Source: Pachyseris speciosa
Lineage: Eukaryota > Cnidaria > Anthozoa > Scleractinia > Pachyseridae
DNA: 64,000 bases
Assembly: GCA_016490735.1 (NCBI GenBank)
Contig: JAEMWC010000272.1
Coordinates: 327,501-391,500 of the forward strand
Reading direction: 5' to 3'
The notes below the pieces were generated by a model, which worked only from the letters and a program-made list of their open reading frames with translations, ran no database searches and was not told the origin of the DNA. The position numbers were made by a program, and so were the translations under genes. Below, in pieces: positions 10,301 through 21,816 of this stretch (positions are counted from its first letter, which is position 1; each line of letters opens with the position of its first letter).

Positions 10301-13215
10301 ATAAGCGATTAGTTTTTACTTGCGTGACTTGAAACTGTCCGAGAAACGTTCCTTTCTTATGTTTTCAAATGACCCTGGATTGACGTATTTGTCAACAGTT
10401 TCACTCTGTTAATTATTTTTCTCCTCACTTTTCACCGAGAATCCATTAACATTTATGCGAAAAAATCCTACATCGTTGGATAAGCGTTTCTTTTGTCAAA
10501 AAATTATCCATCGAAGCGAAAACAAGTGTGCTTAGTTTTTTGGAATCAATGCACTATTTTTATCGTATTTCAGTACGATGAACTATGTGGCCTAAAGGTC
10601 ATTGTTCCTGCCTCTGAAGCATCTAACCCGGGTTCGATATCTATTAGTGGCACATATCGGGGGTTTTTTTTTTTTTTTTTTGGTTTCTCTTTTTCTTCTT
10701 CTTTTAGAAATATTTTTTACAAGTGTTATAATTATTGTTCTCGATGGTTGAGCTGTAAAGCAATTTTGTAATTTTAGAGGGATATATGTTGATAGGGGTC
10801 TAAAGAAATAGACTCTAACACAAGCTAAGCGCAATTCGTCCGATGTTAGAAAGACAGGGGACAGAATTCTCTCTATTCTTTTGTTTAGCGCTAAATTAAG
10901 GATACAATACTGTTTTTTGCAAGCTCGAGTTTAGGCTAATTGTAGCATCTTGTTGCTTATGAAGACTGAAAAGTGATTGGTACATTTCAATCGCGCGCTA
11001 TTTTATAACGCAATGCCGGGCTTATAGTTGGAAATACTTGCACGAAACGTCCCATGGAATAGGGCTTGTATAGGGCTGTACTTTCCAAATGAATCTCCAG
11101 TTCGGGGCACTAATTAGTTCAGTTACTATGCCGTGTCCCCCTCCATTCTCTTACACCTGGTATGTATTGTTTTAAAAGCAATCCTCTACGTACTTTGAAT
11201 GGAGAAAACAATAAATCAATCAATCAATCAATCTTCACATGATTGTGTTTCTCTAGTTTAGCCTTCTTTCTTGGTATTCTCACAGGAACTCGGGTGCTGA
11301 AAAGGTTGTGTGTACAATCGGGAATACTCGGGAATAGTGCTACAGTGAAGTAAAAAATGCATGCTTTGTAATTGTAATCTTTATTATCTTTTACGAACTC
11401 TTTGTAATGAAACTTTGTCAATATAACCAGAGACATTAATACTTATGATAGCCTTCCAATATTTCAGGTTGATTTGCCCGAAACCTCCATCGCTTACGGT
11501 AAGTCTCGCCTCTCCTGTTTGAATGTGCAATATCGTTAGAAGTATTTTCTAACCATCTCCATGTAATCTTTTATTGACAATATTACCAACACGTCAATAT
11601 TTTTATCATTTAGAGTGGAAACTAGTCGCAAAGTTGCTCCTCCTTGTATCTAAAAGAAATTGTGCCGATTGTCATGTCCATATTTTTTTCTCCCCCATAC
11701 ATCATACACTGGCATAACAAGTTTCCTCCACATATAAACAAAAAAAAGAAAGAAAGAAAGAAACAAGGGCTTAGGTTCTGGCAAGTATTCAGTTTTACTG
11801 GTGTCTTCTTTTTCATTTAATAGTCTTTCATTTGCTAACTGCCTTCAGTTCATTTGACAAACACTCTTTGTAGACAGCAAGTTCATTGCCAAGAGTTTTC
11901 AATCTTCGTTTCGAGAATTGTCCCCAACAAAAATGAACAAGTCATAAGTCTTAATTAGTAGATACTGCACAATTGAATAATGCTTTTCGCGCGCTCTGAT
12001 TGGTTAACTCGGAGGTGATTAGCAAGTACCATTCACCTCCGAGCAGCCGGCGCGCCAGATTTTACAATTTCCGACCGCTTGTCGGAATATTGTCACACAT
12101 AAAGTAATGTTTTGGTCCGCTAATTATTCAGCTTGTGTGGTATATACTAAAACAATTATTCACCTCAGTGCCAGTGAAAGTGGTGGATATTTATCTCGCC
12201 GCGAATATCCACCACTATGGCAAATTCACGTGCATGGTTTGCCTTTCGTGTATTTGAATTTAGTAGCCACAGCACCTCATATGTGTGCGGTAAGCTCGCG
12301 GGTTACAATTATCCCGTATCACTTAATATTTCATGTTTCGTTTCTTTCGTTTAATGCGATCTCACTGCTCGGGGATCTTTGAAATCAAAACTCCTTGGAA
12401 CAATATGCTCAGTTCGCGTGTTGCGATCATGCCTAGAATATCTCCTTCGTGACTCCAAACTGCCTCAGTCTCGAACTTGACAATGATCTTGCTACCCGTT
12501 AAATTCTGTTGAAAACGTTCCCTTATTTCTTTTACTTCGTGTAGGCGCTACCCAATCGTCCGCTCTTCCCTCGTGCTCTGCACTCATTACTCAGTCCCCT
12601 CTACCTCCATCCGGGGCTTATTGGATTGATCCTGACGGTGGTTCCCAGGACAACGCGTTCAAGGCTTACTGTGAAATGGACACTGACGGCGGAGGCTGGA
12701 CTCTAGTATGGAGCTATACATTCACTGATTATGCTCACTTCACTGCAAGTTCAAACGCAGTCACCCCAAGACCGAATTGGCCGTTGGGAGTTTTGAAGAC
12801 TGATGTCCCCATCTCCACAACGCCGCCAATGAACGAAACAGACTACAATGCCATAAACTTCTCGCAGTGGAAACAGCTTGGGAAAGAGTTTCTGGTCAAG
12901 AGTAACATAAACAACTGGCTGAGCTGTCAACCCGGAAGTGGAAGTTTGGTTGATTGGCAGAAAGGAAACATAACCTGCCGCATCGTTAATCACGTGACTG
13001 ACACGTGTAACGATGAGCCTGCACCTTGCATGTTTTCTCCAGAATCAGCGTTTGGACCGATGCTCTACTCGATTCAGAATATTCCTGGACACTATTATTA
13101 TTTTGACCAATCCACCCTCTATAACTGGCCTACCCATGATCCTTGTGGTGAAAACAGGGAGCCTGATGATTTGGGAGACTTAGCTAACCCGCATGGAAAC
13201 ATCTTTATCAGATAA
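7393..13215 (+). CDS. secreted PAN + fibrinogen-like protein (coral skeletal-matrix type)
   Basis: Four exons inferred: 7393-7395, 7825-8136, 11468-11498 and 12545-13215, with intron phases 0, 0 and 1, giving 338 residues. Exon 1 is only the ATG, followed directly by GTGAGT. Exon 2 supplies a hydrophobic signal peptide (LCVLKFAQMLCITVLAISS) and a PAN/apple-like module with CSLMCARRGECQSASF and TCVLHK. Exon 3 is a 31-base linker. Exon 4 holds a fibrinogen-C-like start, SGAYWIDPDGG then YCEMDTDGGGWTLVWSY, and then a diverged body with cysteines at CQPGSG, CRIVN, CNDEPAPCMF and DPCGEN, ending FIR. Canonical C-terminal FReD calcium and GWW motifs are not seen. The architecture matches proteins annotated in corals as uncharacterised skeletal organic matrix protein 5-like; that likeness is from memory. 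An extracellular role is likely, function unknown. Introns 2 and 3 are filled with mobile elements. Confidence 0.8.
8702..9608. mobile_element. MULE-like DNA element with about 50-bp TIRs
   Basis: Inverted ends begin CCTGCGAGCAGAGGCCC and continue through TCTTCCTAGATAAGTCGGG, mirrored at 9553-9606. Direct copies of AGCCAGGAAA flank it at 8692-8701 and 9609-9618, a 10-bp target duplication as expected for Mutator-like elements; one or two extra bases lie between duplication and TIR. It sits inside intron 2 of the PAN/fibrinogen-like gene. No transposase is present; the interior carries a short captured coding region. Confidence 0.8.
8959..9400 (+). pseudogene. captured zinc-binding domain ORF inside the MULE-like element
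   Basis: The open frame at 8959-9213 reads YVGTERCTFEVKHYTGLRDK and later SCGVCRPCGRQTESLDK, a C-x2-C pair following a leucine-rich stretch, in the style of ZAD-like domains. A second frame at about 9218-9400 continues with SVKRLTKPSPSPKAYKKI. The two sit in different frames, so the copy is broken. It is probably a gene fragment carried by the transposon and not a host exon. Confidence 0.4.
9915..10920. repeat. dispersed ~1-kb repeat, uninterrupted copy
   Basis: This copy shares long stretches with 44878-45470 plus 46655-46950: GTTTCATCCACAAAGCTCA, CGGAAAACGTCGATTCACC, ACATTTTGTTGAATAACTCA and, downstream, GGTTGAGCTGTAAAGCAAT. A diverged third fragment is at about 38966-39070. It has no convincing protein. 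It lies in intron 2 of the PAN/fibrinogen-like gene. Confidence 0.75.
11975..12385. repeat. hairpin-bearing MITE-like sequence
   Basis: Two separate short hairpins are visible, GGAGGTG against CACCTCC at about 12010-12040 and AGTGGTGGATATT against AATATCCACCACT at about 12178-12218, in sequence without coding sense within the last intron of the PAN/fibrinogen-like gene. Confidence 0.45.
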
Positions 13216-13438
13216 TATGGTACTCTGGGACTCATTGTAACTTTTAAAACAAACTTTCGTGAAAACCTTTCTCCTAACCTTGTGCATGTTTTTCCTGATG
13301 GATTTATCACTAGAACTTTGAACTGAAACTTAACTTTTAACTTGTAGTTGATATTTAATTTAAACTTTTCACTTTTAAACGGACGTGACGAAACATTGAA
13401 TTTGTAAACAAATTCCTCCATCACTTGATGCGGAAGGT

Positions 13439-13439
<1 letters not shown>

Positions 13440-13486
<47 letters not shown>

Positions 13487-13511
13487 GTGATGGTGGTGGT
13501 GGTGGTGATGG

Positions 13512-13550
<39 letters not shown>
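13440..13550. repeat. TGA/TGG trinucleotide microsatellite
   Basis: A (TGA)n tract is interrupted by TGG units in the middle. The open frames across it on the minus strand (poly-Ser and poly-Ile) are repeat artefacts. Confidence 0.95.
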
Positions 13551-13551
<1 letters not shown>

Positions 13552-13755
13552 ATCATATATCATGGTTAGAGGGTATGTACAGGAGTACATTGTAATACTG
13601 TGAATTGGTCCAAAATCAGTGAGAAATTAGTCAAACTCATTTTTCCCACAGATATATATTTTATTTCCCTGACTTTCTATGAAAACTAAATGAATTTTAC
13701 ATGATGACCCTTCTACGTATCGAGGGCGCAGTCTAGGTGGTAAGACACGCCACGA

Positions 13756-16700
13756 TTACGAAACTATATTTTCTCCAAGGCCCGACCCAGACTCCTCAAT
13801 GCATTTTCCCCAATAAGAACCGACATTGGCCGGCTTACACTCGTATCCTTCCACGCAGCCACAGTGGTAAATATCAGCCTGAAAAAACAAACAAACATAT
13901 AACTCATGAAGTAAAACAGGAAATGAAAGGGTCACATATTCCATTTTCTATTTTTCTACCTTTTCGAATTTTCATTTTTTTTAAATAATTTTCTGGATTG
14001 CAAGATAGTATCTTTTTTCTTTTGAATTTCATGGAGCCAAACTAGACAGGAATCACCGACAGCGCGAAGCCAAGAGGTACGAAGTTTCGCAAACGCTGGA
14101 TTCCCACGCGTGAAACTCGGTCTTTCATGCCACTCGTTTACTCGCAAGCTTCAGACGTTTCGCCAAAGATCGCGCGCAGCCTCTTATAACAGACACTGGC
14201 ATAAAAAAATGTTAACAGGTTGGTGGTCCTCTTTGTCGAATTAAAATCGTGAAATATTACGTTGGTTTTAGTAAGGAGAGCAAAAAGTATTACCCCTTTT
14301 AGAGGACAGTATTCGTTGGCCTTTTTCCGCGGCTTACACTTACGACCGGAGCAGCAGTGCGTCGTCTGGCAACTGGCGTCGTTGGAACAAGGGGGATAAC
14401 ACTTTCCCCAGTACTTATGATTGCCGTACTGTCTGCAAAAGTAACCCTCTATACAACCGCAGTGGTAACTGTCAGACTACAACACAACAAAAACCTATCA
14501 GTGCTAATCTTTTTACTCCAAACGTAACATGTGTGAAAATTATCCATTTTACCGTTGTTTATTTAGCAAGCAAATTTTAAAATGTATAAGGCTGACATTT
14601 GGAATTCTTCTCTACTTGATAAGGACGCCATGAATTAAAATCGTGAAATATTACGTTGGTTTTAGTAAGGAGAGCAAAACGTATTACCCCTTTTAGAGGA
14701 CAGTATTCGTTGGCCTTTTTCCGCGGCTTACACTTACGACCGGAGCAGCAGTGCGTCGTCCGGCAACTGGCGTCGTTGGAACAACCGGGATAACACTTGC
14801 CCCAGTACTTATGATTGCCGTACTGTCTGCAAAAGTAACCCTCTATACAACCGCAGTGGTAACTGTCAGACTACAACACAACAAAAACCTATCAGTGCTA
14901 ATCTTTTTACTCCAAACGTAACATGTGTGAAAATTATCCATTTTACCGTTGTTTATTTAGCAAGCAAATTTTAAAATGTATAAGGCTGACATTTGGAATT
15001 CTTCTCTACTTGATAAGGACGCCATGACAGCGTCGAAGGCTCGAAAGCTTCTTTAATTTATTCGGATTCTGTGATGTTAAGTTTTCATTTGCAATGTTAA
15101 AGAAGAATTTAGAAATTTAGACTGCGGTCAATATATTGTGGACTTATAGCCAAATTCGATGTATCCAGCTGCGCGTTTCCGAAAAAGCTTTGGGTTTTTC
15201 TGTTCCGCCAATCATCTGAGTTGGGGGCGTGGTGTTATGCAAATCACAACGCAACGAGTTTGATTGGGCTATTTGCATAGCTACCCTAAATCTTTCAATT
15301 ATGGTAAGATTACGCATGCGTCCAACATGACCGCGCTTCTTTAAAAACAAAGACTAACCCGGGGCACATTGATGGGAGGCGAGTGCTTTCACCGACCCTG
15401 TGCCATCCCTTCTTTGCAGCCTAATTATTTTCAAACGCATCAAAAATTATTACCCCTTGGAAAGGACAGTATTCCGAGGCCTTTTTCCGCGGCTTACACT
15501 GACCACCGGAGCAGCAATGTGTCTTCTGACAGCTGGAGTCGCTGGAACACAGCTGCTGCTTGGGATGACACGTGCCCCAGTAGGTGTTACCGTAGTATCG
15601 TTTACAGTAGTAACCGGATACGCAACCACAGTGGTAACCGTCAGGCTGACAACACACGCAAAAAAAAAGGTATTAATTCCCCAGACCTGGACTGCACACA
15701 AGGATCTTTAAATAGGTGCGAGCACACTGGCCATTCTGCCCTTGGGTAAATAGCGTTTGCCCACGGAGAAGCACTTTTTTATGTGTAACTGATCTGCCTA
15801 AAGTGAAATTTTCCATGGATATACGTCAAATATTAAACAATTATTGGACGAGGCTGAGCAAAATATAGTGATTTGTCAGTGGCAAGCAGATCAATTATTG
15901 ATCGGCGAGACACTGGCAAATCACGATATTTTGCGAAAACCGAGTTCAATAATAGTTTTATCATTCGATCACCGAGCTTATTTTCGGAAAGCGTGAAACG
16001 ATCTGCCATTTTATACTGAATTAGAAGAGCTTAGACGCGTCGACACAACTACGAATGAGCAGAATATTATTTGCAACAAAATCACAATTGGACGGTACTG
16101 CGCACGAGCAGACCATTATTTGTAGGCAGTTATTGGTAGGTCACGTGGTAGGCTCTGGGCCAATGAAAAGGAAGGGGAAAAGTATCGAATGATAAAACAA
16201 AATAATTGCCCGTTACAGTTCCATCCTGTATTGTCGTAAGACTACGAGAATTAAAATATAAGTAAGTAAGTAAGTTCCAGATATACGTCTTAAGGTTTGT
16301 GAAGACCCCAAAGCGACTCAATCAATCACAGTGATTGCCAAACACAGGGAAGTCACGTGCTGTTTACCTGCCCCTTGGGTAATTTTATTAGCGTGTAACC
16401 GCCGACAGGGAATAAATCAAAACCCAGAGTAAATCCAACCCAAGCCATTACCCCAAGGCTCACCATGGGCAAAAAGTCCAGTGTGACCGCACCTAATAAC
16501 TAGCAAAATTATGCTGGATGTGTGCTCAGTCTCTGCTTCAGTTTAGTTGAACGCGTCATTGCGTATTAATGATTAGGGAGTTGAAGAAACGAGGACGCGA
16601 CGGCAACGAAAACGTAATTTCAAAATATATATCTTCTCGTTATTGTAGCACTTTCGCGATTATTCCAATTTGTTCAACTCGAAAAATATAGGCGAACTAT

Positions 16701-17401
16701 CCAGGAACTGAACTTCTATGAACGACACTAAAAAAAAAAAAGAAAGAAAAAGAAGAAATGTTTGCCACCATGAATGTGCTCACGTTCTCGCCAAAACTTA
16801 AAATTGGGTCATTTCACGTTGTTCTTTTGCAGAGGACGGCAAAGAAATGTGCCAAAATGTAAAACGCACGTGTAGAGCGATTGTTTTTGCTCATTAAACC
16901 TATTGCTTTGTAAAGTTCTCGTTGACGTTCCCGTCGTCGTTTCTTACTCCCTATTTAAACGGTTCGACTTGTCGCCTTCGTATCCACACGTAAAACTAAA
17001 GATTGGGCAAAAGAACCTGAAAGCTTAAGAGTAGAGAACGCAGTCCACAGTGCTGTGGTCTGACCTCACACACATCCTAGCGCTGGGTGGAGGCTGAGCG
17101 ATGACCAGACCAACTGTCCTCAGACCCTCTGATGGTCATGGAAACCCTAAAGTGGCCTTATGGGCCCATTCTCCACCCTTCTCCAATCCCCGGCCGCAAA
17201 CGTAACCTGTAAATTCCTCCCACTGCCTTTCGTCTTGCTTTCGTATACTTCATATACGGTGTAACACCCCGTGTTAGGACTGCTTAATTCTGACACTCGT
17301 TTATTACGGACAGTTTTGTTTGTTCCGACTTTTTAAGTCCAATAACATTACGAATGCGCCATCGAGGCAGGATCATGGACAGGAGGCAAATATAGTAAAT
17401 A

Positions 17402-17451
<50 letters not shown>

Positions 17452-18162
17452 AATGATGATGGTGGTGGTGATGATGATGATGATGATGATATAATTAAAT
17501 ACGTCTGGAGCGCTATTTACATCAATTGCGCTTTAAAGCTGTTAATAAAATAAATACGATATTGAAATCTCCGCTAATTTGGTAACTTAAAAATCTAAAT
17601 AGCTATATAAGGTCCATACATTAAACCACTCCGCTACTCAGAAAATTGCCTAGAAAGAAATTTCTCAATTGATTCCTTAAAAATCTCAACAGATGCAATA
17701 GTGAGCAGATGCAATGAGAACCCGTTTCAGAAATGCGGTACTGCCGCCTGAAATGCGAGCTCACCCTGGGTTACCAGCATCTTAATTACCTGCATATTAA
17801 TTACTATGAATTATGCAAAACCATAGTCTGTATATACTCTGACAAAGGACATGCATATGTACAAAAGCTGCCAAAAATTCAGTTTTGAAGTCCTCTTTTT
17901 TTAAGATGAGCTTTATTGGTTCTAAGGCATCTTTTTAATCAATGCCTGTCAGGTTGTACTTTACCCTCATGGGACACCATTCTCCCGCTCTCTTGAGATT
18001 CCTGCATACACCCCGTGCCTGTTGCTGGTGTTGCTTTGCACAGCATTGCGACGTATGACAGTTACTCTGTGAGCTGCAGTAAGGGTAAGAGAGCCGGCAA
18101 CAATAAGCTGAGTTGTAGCAGTAGTGACCTTGTGGACAGCGATAATAATAGGAGCAGCGCCT
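13756..18162 (-). CDS. secreted ten-cysteine multidomain protein (colipase/Dickkopf/prokineticin-type repeats), 5' end missing
   Basis: Five exons on the minus strand, all phase 0 at both ends: 18162-17965, 15645-15454, 14870-14688, 14476-14294 and 13878-13756 (stop at 13756-13758). They give 292 residues plus an unseen N-terminus. Every exon begins after a clear acceptor and, except the last, ends at GTAATA or GTAAAG. Each middle exon holds the second half of one domain (SDSYHCGCIEGYFC, then KYWGKC) followed by the first half of the next (C-x6-C-x4-CC, then CKPRKKANEYC). Across each junction the halves make a ten-cysteine unit C-x6-C-x4-CC-x4-C-x9-C-x8-C-x-C-x5-C-x11-C, the pattern of colipase-fold domains. 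Four such domains result. The upstream exon starts RRCSYYYRCPQGHYC, so more coding lies above 18162, probably with the signal peptide. An extracellular binding or matrix role is inferred; ligand unknown. Confidence 0.7.
14240..15027. repeat. 394-bp tandem duplication of one domain exon
   Basis: Units 14240-14633 and 14634-15027 include one 183-base exon each plus flanking intron. I count about five substitutions between them, four inside the exon. Confidence 0.9.
15355..15420 (-). repeat. SINE head fragment
   Basis: The minus strand carries GGGATGGCACAGGGTCGGTG then AGCACTCGCCTCCCA and ATGTGCCCCGGG, a degraded tRNA-like head matching the SINE at 6275-6536. Confidence 0.5.
15715..16493. mobile_element. 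TIR element with GGTGCG...CACACTGG ends
   Basis: The left end GGTGCGAGCACACTGG and right end CCAGTGTGACCGCACC are inverted, and both are followed inward by a TGCCC stretch. TA-rich flanks make the target duplication unclear, with TA the simplest reading. Non-autonomous, with no transposase. It lies in the intron between the first two visible exons of the ten-cysteine gene. Confidence 0.65.
16585..16940. repeat. MITE-like repeat, copy 1
   Basis: It shares ACGGCAACGA, GAACGTGAGC/GCTCACGTTC, TTTCGCGATTATTCCAATTTG-like and GACGGCAAAGAAATGTGCC motifs with 29315-29640 in the opposite orientation. The ends CGACGGCAACGA and TCGTTGACGTTCCCGTCGTCG are inverted. Confidence 0.55.
17401..17490. repeat. 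ATG trinucleotide microsatellite
   Basis: A (ATG)n tract with a short GGTGGT interruption makes a poly-Asp reading frame that is not a gene. Confidence 0.95.
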
Positions 18163-18277
18163 CTGTTGGTAAAAGGGAAAACAAAAGGACAATTTAGCGA
18201 CAGTCACGTCAAGAACTAGTATCGTCGACAGAAACTTTTGTACTTCGCATGCGCAACCTAGACACTGGTTGGAAACT

Positions 18278-19294
18278 CGGTCATGATAAAACGCAGACTG
18301 CAGACCGCAGACTGCAGACTGCAGACCGTGCAGACTGTGCAGACCATGCAGACCATGCAGACTGGGAAATTTTTTGATTGCTTATTTTAACTCTGATTTG
18401 CATTTGATTGAGGTGTTTATGATTATTTCTTACTCTTTTGGTGACATTGCAATGGCTTCCATTTTTTGACCGGCTCGCAGCATAATTTTAGCCTTTGAGA
18501 ATGCACTGTAAATTTCTCACAGGACTAACTAGATCCGCACAGTCATGGCAAGGATTTCCATATCTTTTAAACAAAGAATATTTCTCAATCTAAACCTGTG
18601 TTTACTTACGGCTAATTTCTTTCATAGTTCAATCGTATGTTACTTCTGCCGATCTGTTTCGAACAGCTTGTCTAGCCGCCGTTTCTTATCCATTCGCTTG
18701 CTGGCCGTTCAGCTGTGTGAATGGATACCGTGTGGGAAACGCTTGGTTTACGGTATCCCATAAAATAAATCACAAAGGGATGAATTCACAGGTTCACTAC
18801 TGAACTTGGTTTAATTGTCTCACAGGTTCAATGACTAACAGGTTCCAACACAACTCATCTCAATTCGTGCTGGCTCGATCGATAACATATACAGCGCTCA
18901 AATCACAAAAAGTCTTCGATTATACCTGACATTCAACTTGTAACCACAAAATCAGTCCCTTAGAATTGATTGACCTGACAGGTCATTGTCACGCAATTGG
19001 TGAGCCCCAGTTTCCGACAACCCAAAAAGAATGTTTTCGCGTGACAGGCCAAAAGTTTATCTCTACTCTTTGTGTTTTATTTTCCTAAAAATTGTTGCTA
19101 GGTAACAGCTCGAAATAACCTCATAAAATTACGTTATGTGGTGTCCAAAAAATGGAAACTGTTCCAATGTCACCAAAAGAGTAAGAAAAAAGTATAAACA
19201 CCTCAATCAAATGTAAATCGGAGTCAGTGCCAGTCTGCACGGTCTGCACAGTCTGCATGGTCTGCAGTCTGCAGTCTGCGTTTTATCATGACCG
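18278..19294. mobile_element. MULE-like element with GCAGACT-repeat termini
   Basis: Ends CGGTCATGATAAAACGCAG and CTGCGTTTTATCATGACCG are perfectly inverted and followed inward by tandem GCAGACTGCAGACC-type units. A 9-bp direct repeat TTGGAAACT flanks it at 18269-18277 and 19295-19303. Size 1017 bp. The interior has no recognisable transposase. The 9-bp duplication fits Mutator-like elements. Confidence 0.85.
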
Positions 19295-19745
19295 TTGGAA
19301 ACTTGGTAATCATAATTTTCAAAAGGATTTCGTGTGCGGTGAGTTTCATTCTCACAAAATATAGCAGAACACCTCATGATCATTTACATGACGAATTATG
19401 TGGCTTATCTTCACCGCACGTTAGTTGTACTGAGGGCTCAACTTGACACGATTGAAGGAGAATGTCATATGGTATTTTGTAGTCGGTTTGAGTTATTATT
19501 TTTTTATTCAAGGACAGCCGATAACTTGGAAGAATTTCCGTTTATTTTTGAATCAGTTTTAGCGATAGAGCGCAGTATTTAGAATAGTTTTCTGTTTTCC
19601 AGAGAGTTGAATGAGTACAGTACGAGTTTATGTGAACTCCGTGCATGTTTGAATGAAGTTGTTTCTACTTAATTAACCGTACGTGCTCGTACGTGTAGTT
19701 ACTGTATGTGTGGACGCTACACGATTAATATGTATATTAATCCAC

Positions 19746-20203
19746 AAAGGCCCGGGCAAGCGGCTTCAACATTTGCTTCAACATCCCTTTGATTTTGTCG
19801 TTGACTACACAGCAATGTCGAAATCATTTGTCACCCCCTTTCAACCGTGTTGAAACATGCTGAATGTAAGTTGAATCGATGTTGAATGAGTTTAAAAGCG
19901 TTTAAACTTCGCTTCAACATTCATCCAGCATTTCTTTTGTTATCACGAATGTTGAACGATGTTGAAGCCGTTTGCCACCTGCTTTGACTATTGTTAGCTA
20001 TGCGCGTACGCACTATATAATCGGTCTCTCAAAGACGTATCCACAGTAACGACCATGGGACTGAATACCAGGCCTCTCGTGAAGAATTGTTGAATCAAAT
20101 GCTGATGATGTGTTGAAAACGTTTGCCACCCCCGGCGTTCAACATCGCTTAACAGAATTCAACAAAATCGAACGGATGTCGAAGCCGTTTGCCGGGGCTT
20201 TAA
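19746..20203. mobile_element. MITE with GTTGAA-rich body
   Basis: Imperfect inverted ends GGCCCGGGCAAGCGGCTTC and GAAGCCGTTTGCCGGGGC enclose many TTCAACAT and ATGTTGAA motifs. No coding capacity. Confidence 0.6.
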
Positions 20204-20389
20204 GAAAACAATTACACATGATTGAGGCGTTGCTTTTTCTTTCTAACAAATAAGAAAATCTGATTTTTGAGAACAAAACAATTTTTGACATTTTTGACAT
20301 TTTTCAGTAAGAGTCAGAGTACATCCAAAGTTCCTTGATTACTGAACGGCCTCAAAAGAAGAGGTGCATATTTGTATTAATGATGTACT

Positions 20390-20992
20390 GTGCAGGTTCC
20401 TATCGTAGACCATTTAGAACTCTTAGGTGTAACTATCGACAATTCGCTAAATTTTAGCAAACACGTTGGCAAGATTACTAAGAAAATTGGAAATCAGTTA
20501 GATGTTTTGAGCAGGCTAAAGAACACGCTATCAATTTCTTCGAAGATGTGCCTCTACAACTCGTTTGTAATGTCTTCTTTCACTTACTGTTCTGCGATTT
20601 GGCATAATTGAAATGAGTCTGACAAGCAGAAGCTGGAAAGGCTTAATGCGAGAGTTCTAAGGTGTGTCTTCAACAAACGGGTGCCCCTTCATGGTGATGA
20701 TGACTGCGGCTTAACTTTGTCCAATCGTCGCCTACAGGACATTGCCATATTAATTTTAAAGCTGTAAACGGCATGTTACCGGAATATATGTGACTTGTTC
20801 GTCGTTCGTAATAATGTGAAGTGCTTGAGAGGCACCAACAAGCTCGTCGTCCCGCGTAAGAAAACTACAAACTTTGGCCTAAAATCTATAATTTTTATTG
20901 GCGCCAATGTGTGGAATTCCCTACCGGATGAATTGCGTTCGGCGTCAACCCTTAAGGAATTCCGAAATGCTGTGAGGGAGCTGCATTTGTGA
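20390..20992 (+). pseudogene. non-LTR retrotransposon RT C-terminal fragment
   Basis: Reads LELLGVTIDNSLNFSKHVGK then SSFTYCSAIWHN, and in another frame FGLKSIIFIGANVWNSLPDE. These are the thumb/C-terminal signatures of LINE reverse transcriptases (LGVxID, YCxxIW, xVWNSLP). Stops at about 20609 and 20770 and frame changes show it is dead. It is followed by a TTTATTTATT tail and then (TA)n, as in a 3' end. Confidence 0.8.
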
Positions 20993-21090
20993 TGTGCTGT
21001 TTGCTGTGATTCACTGTAGTAATTTTAAGATTTAGGATTGTTTATTTATTTATTTATTAATTTATTAATATAGTCAGTCATTAATTGATC

Positions 21091-21092
<2 letters not shown>

Positions 21093-21158
<66 letters not shown>
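21093..21158. repeat. (TA)n microsatellite
   Basis: A pure TA run directly downstream of the LINE 3' end. Confidence 0.95.
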
Positions 21159-21160
<2 letters not shown>

Positions 21161-21646
21161 AGCCGAACTTTTCAAAACCAGGCTCATGAAAATTTGAGGG
21201 GTTCTAGAACTTTCTTTATCAATACCTCGGTTTATCAAAAGGGAGACTTGCATTTAGGCCCGTTATGAGCCTACAGTCTCTGTCAAAGGGAAGACGAAGA
21301 ATACATGTTATTTATCTTGCAATTAGACATGAAATTGACGTGACCTCTGACATGAGAATTTTGGTGCGTTAGTCGGCCAAATCTCTCTACAATACGCTCT
21401 TTCTGACGGCAAAGTTAGCTTTGGAATTAGCGGCATCGATTTAGGCGAAGTATAGCAGCGTTTTCAACCGAGCGTTCGTGATTGCTACGAAGAATCACAG
21501 CTAATTATTGTCGAATTTTATTTGTGTAAATTATCGCTCGATTTTGTGATCACTTCTGACACCGGAAACCAGTCATTATGACACTTTCACACTATCAAAT
21601 CACTAGCTTATGATCGATAAAGTTGCGAGGGCGGAAACTAGTCAAA

Positions 21647-21816
21647 AAAGTGTTCAAACTTACGCTTTTTGCAGACAAATCCCCAGCCATGCCTTGTGCT
21701 TTTTGGGAAACTTCATGAGGTCCCGGATGTTTACTGTCCGTGTTAGCGAGGAGCTGTTGACGACAATCTAGCCACAGCATTTTTATTAAGTCTTTAGCAT
21801 GCTCCAAATTCTACAC
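21647..21816 (-). CDS. possible internal exon, unrecognised
   Basis: After an acceptor ACTGGTGTAG the frame reads NLEHAKDLIKMLWLDCRQQL, then LANTDSKHPGPHEVSQ, and reaches a good donor AAAAGC|GTAAGT, phase 0 at both sides. The product is unknown and no partner exons were found. It could be part of a gene running left from this region or a transposon fragment. Confidence 0.25.

Noticed and set aside
13119..13590. Minus-strand open frames with poly-Ser or poly-Ile tails overlapping the fibrinogen-like gene
   Set aside because: Explained by the (TGA)n microsatellite and by the antisense of a real exon.
17320..17553. Poly-Asp open frame
   Set aside because: A translation of (ATG)n; no supporting start, splice or homology.
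20095..20125. CTGATGATGTGTTGAAAACG as a hammerhead core
   Set aside because: No stem II can form between the CTGATGA and GAAA-like parts; it is part of the GTTGAA-rich MITE.
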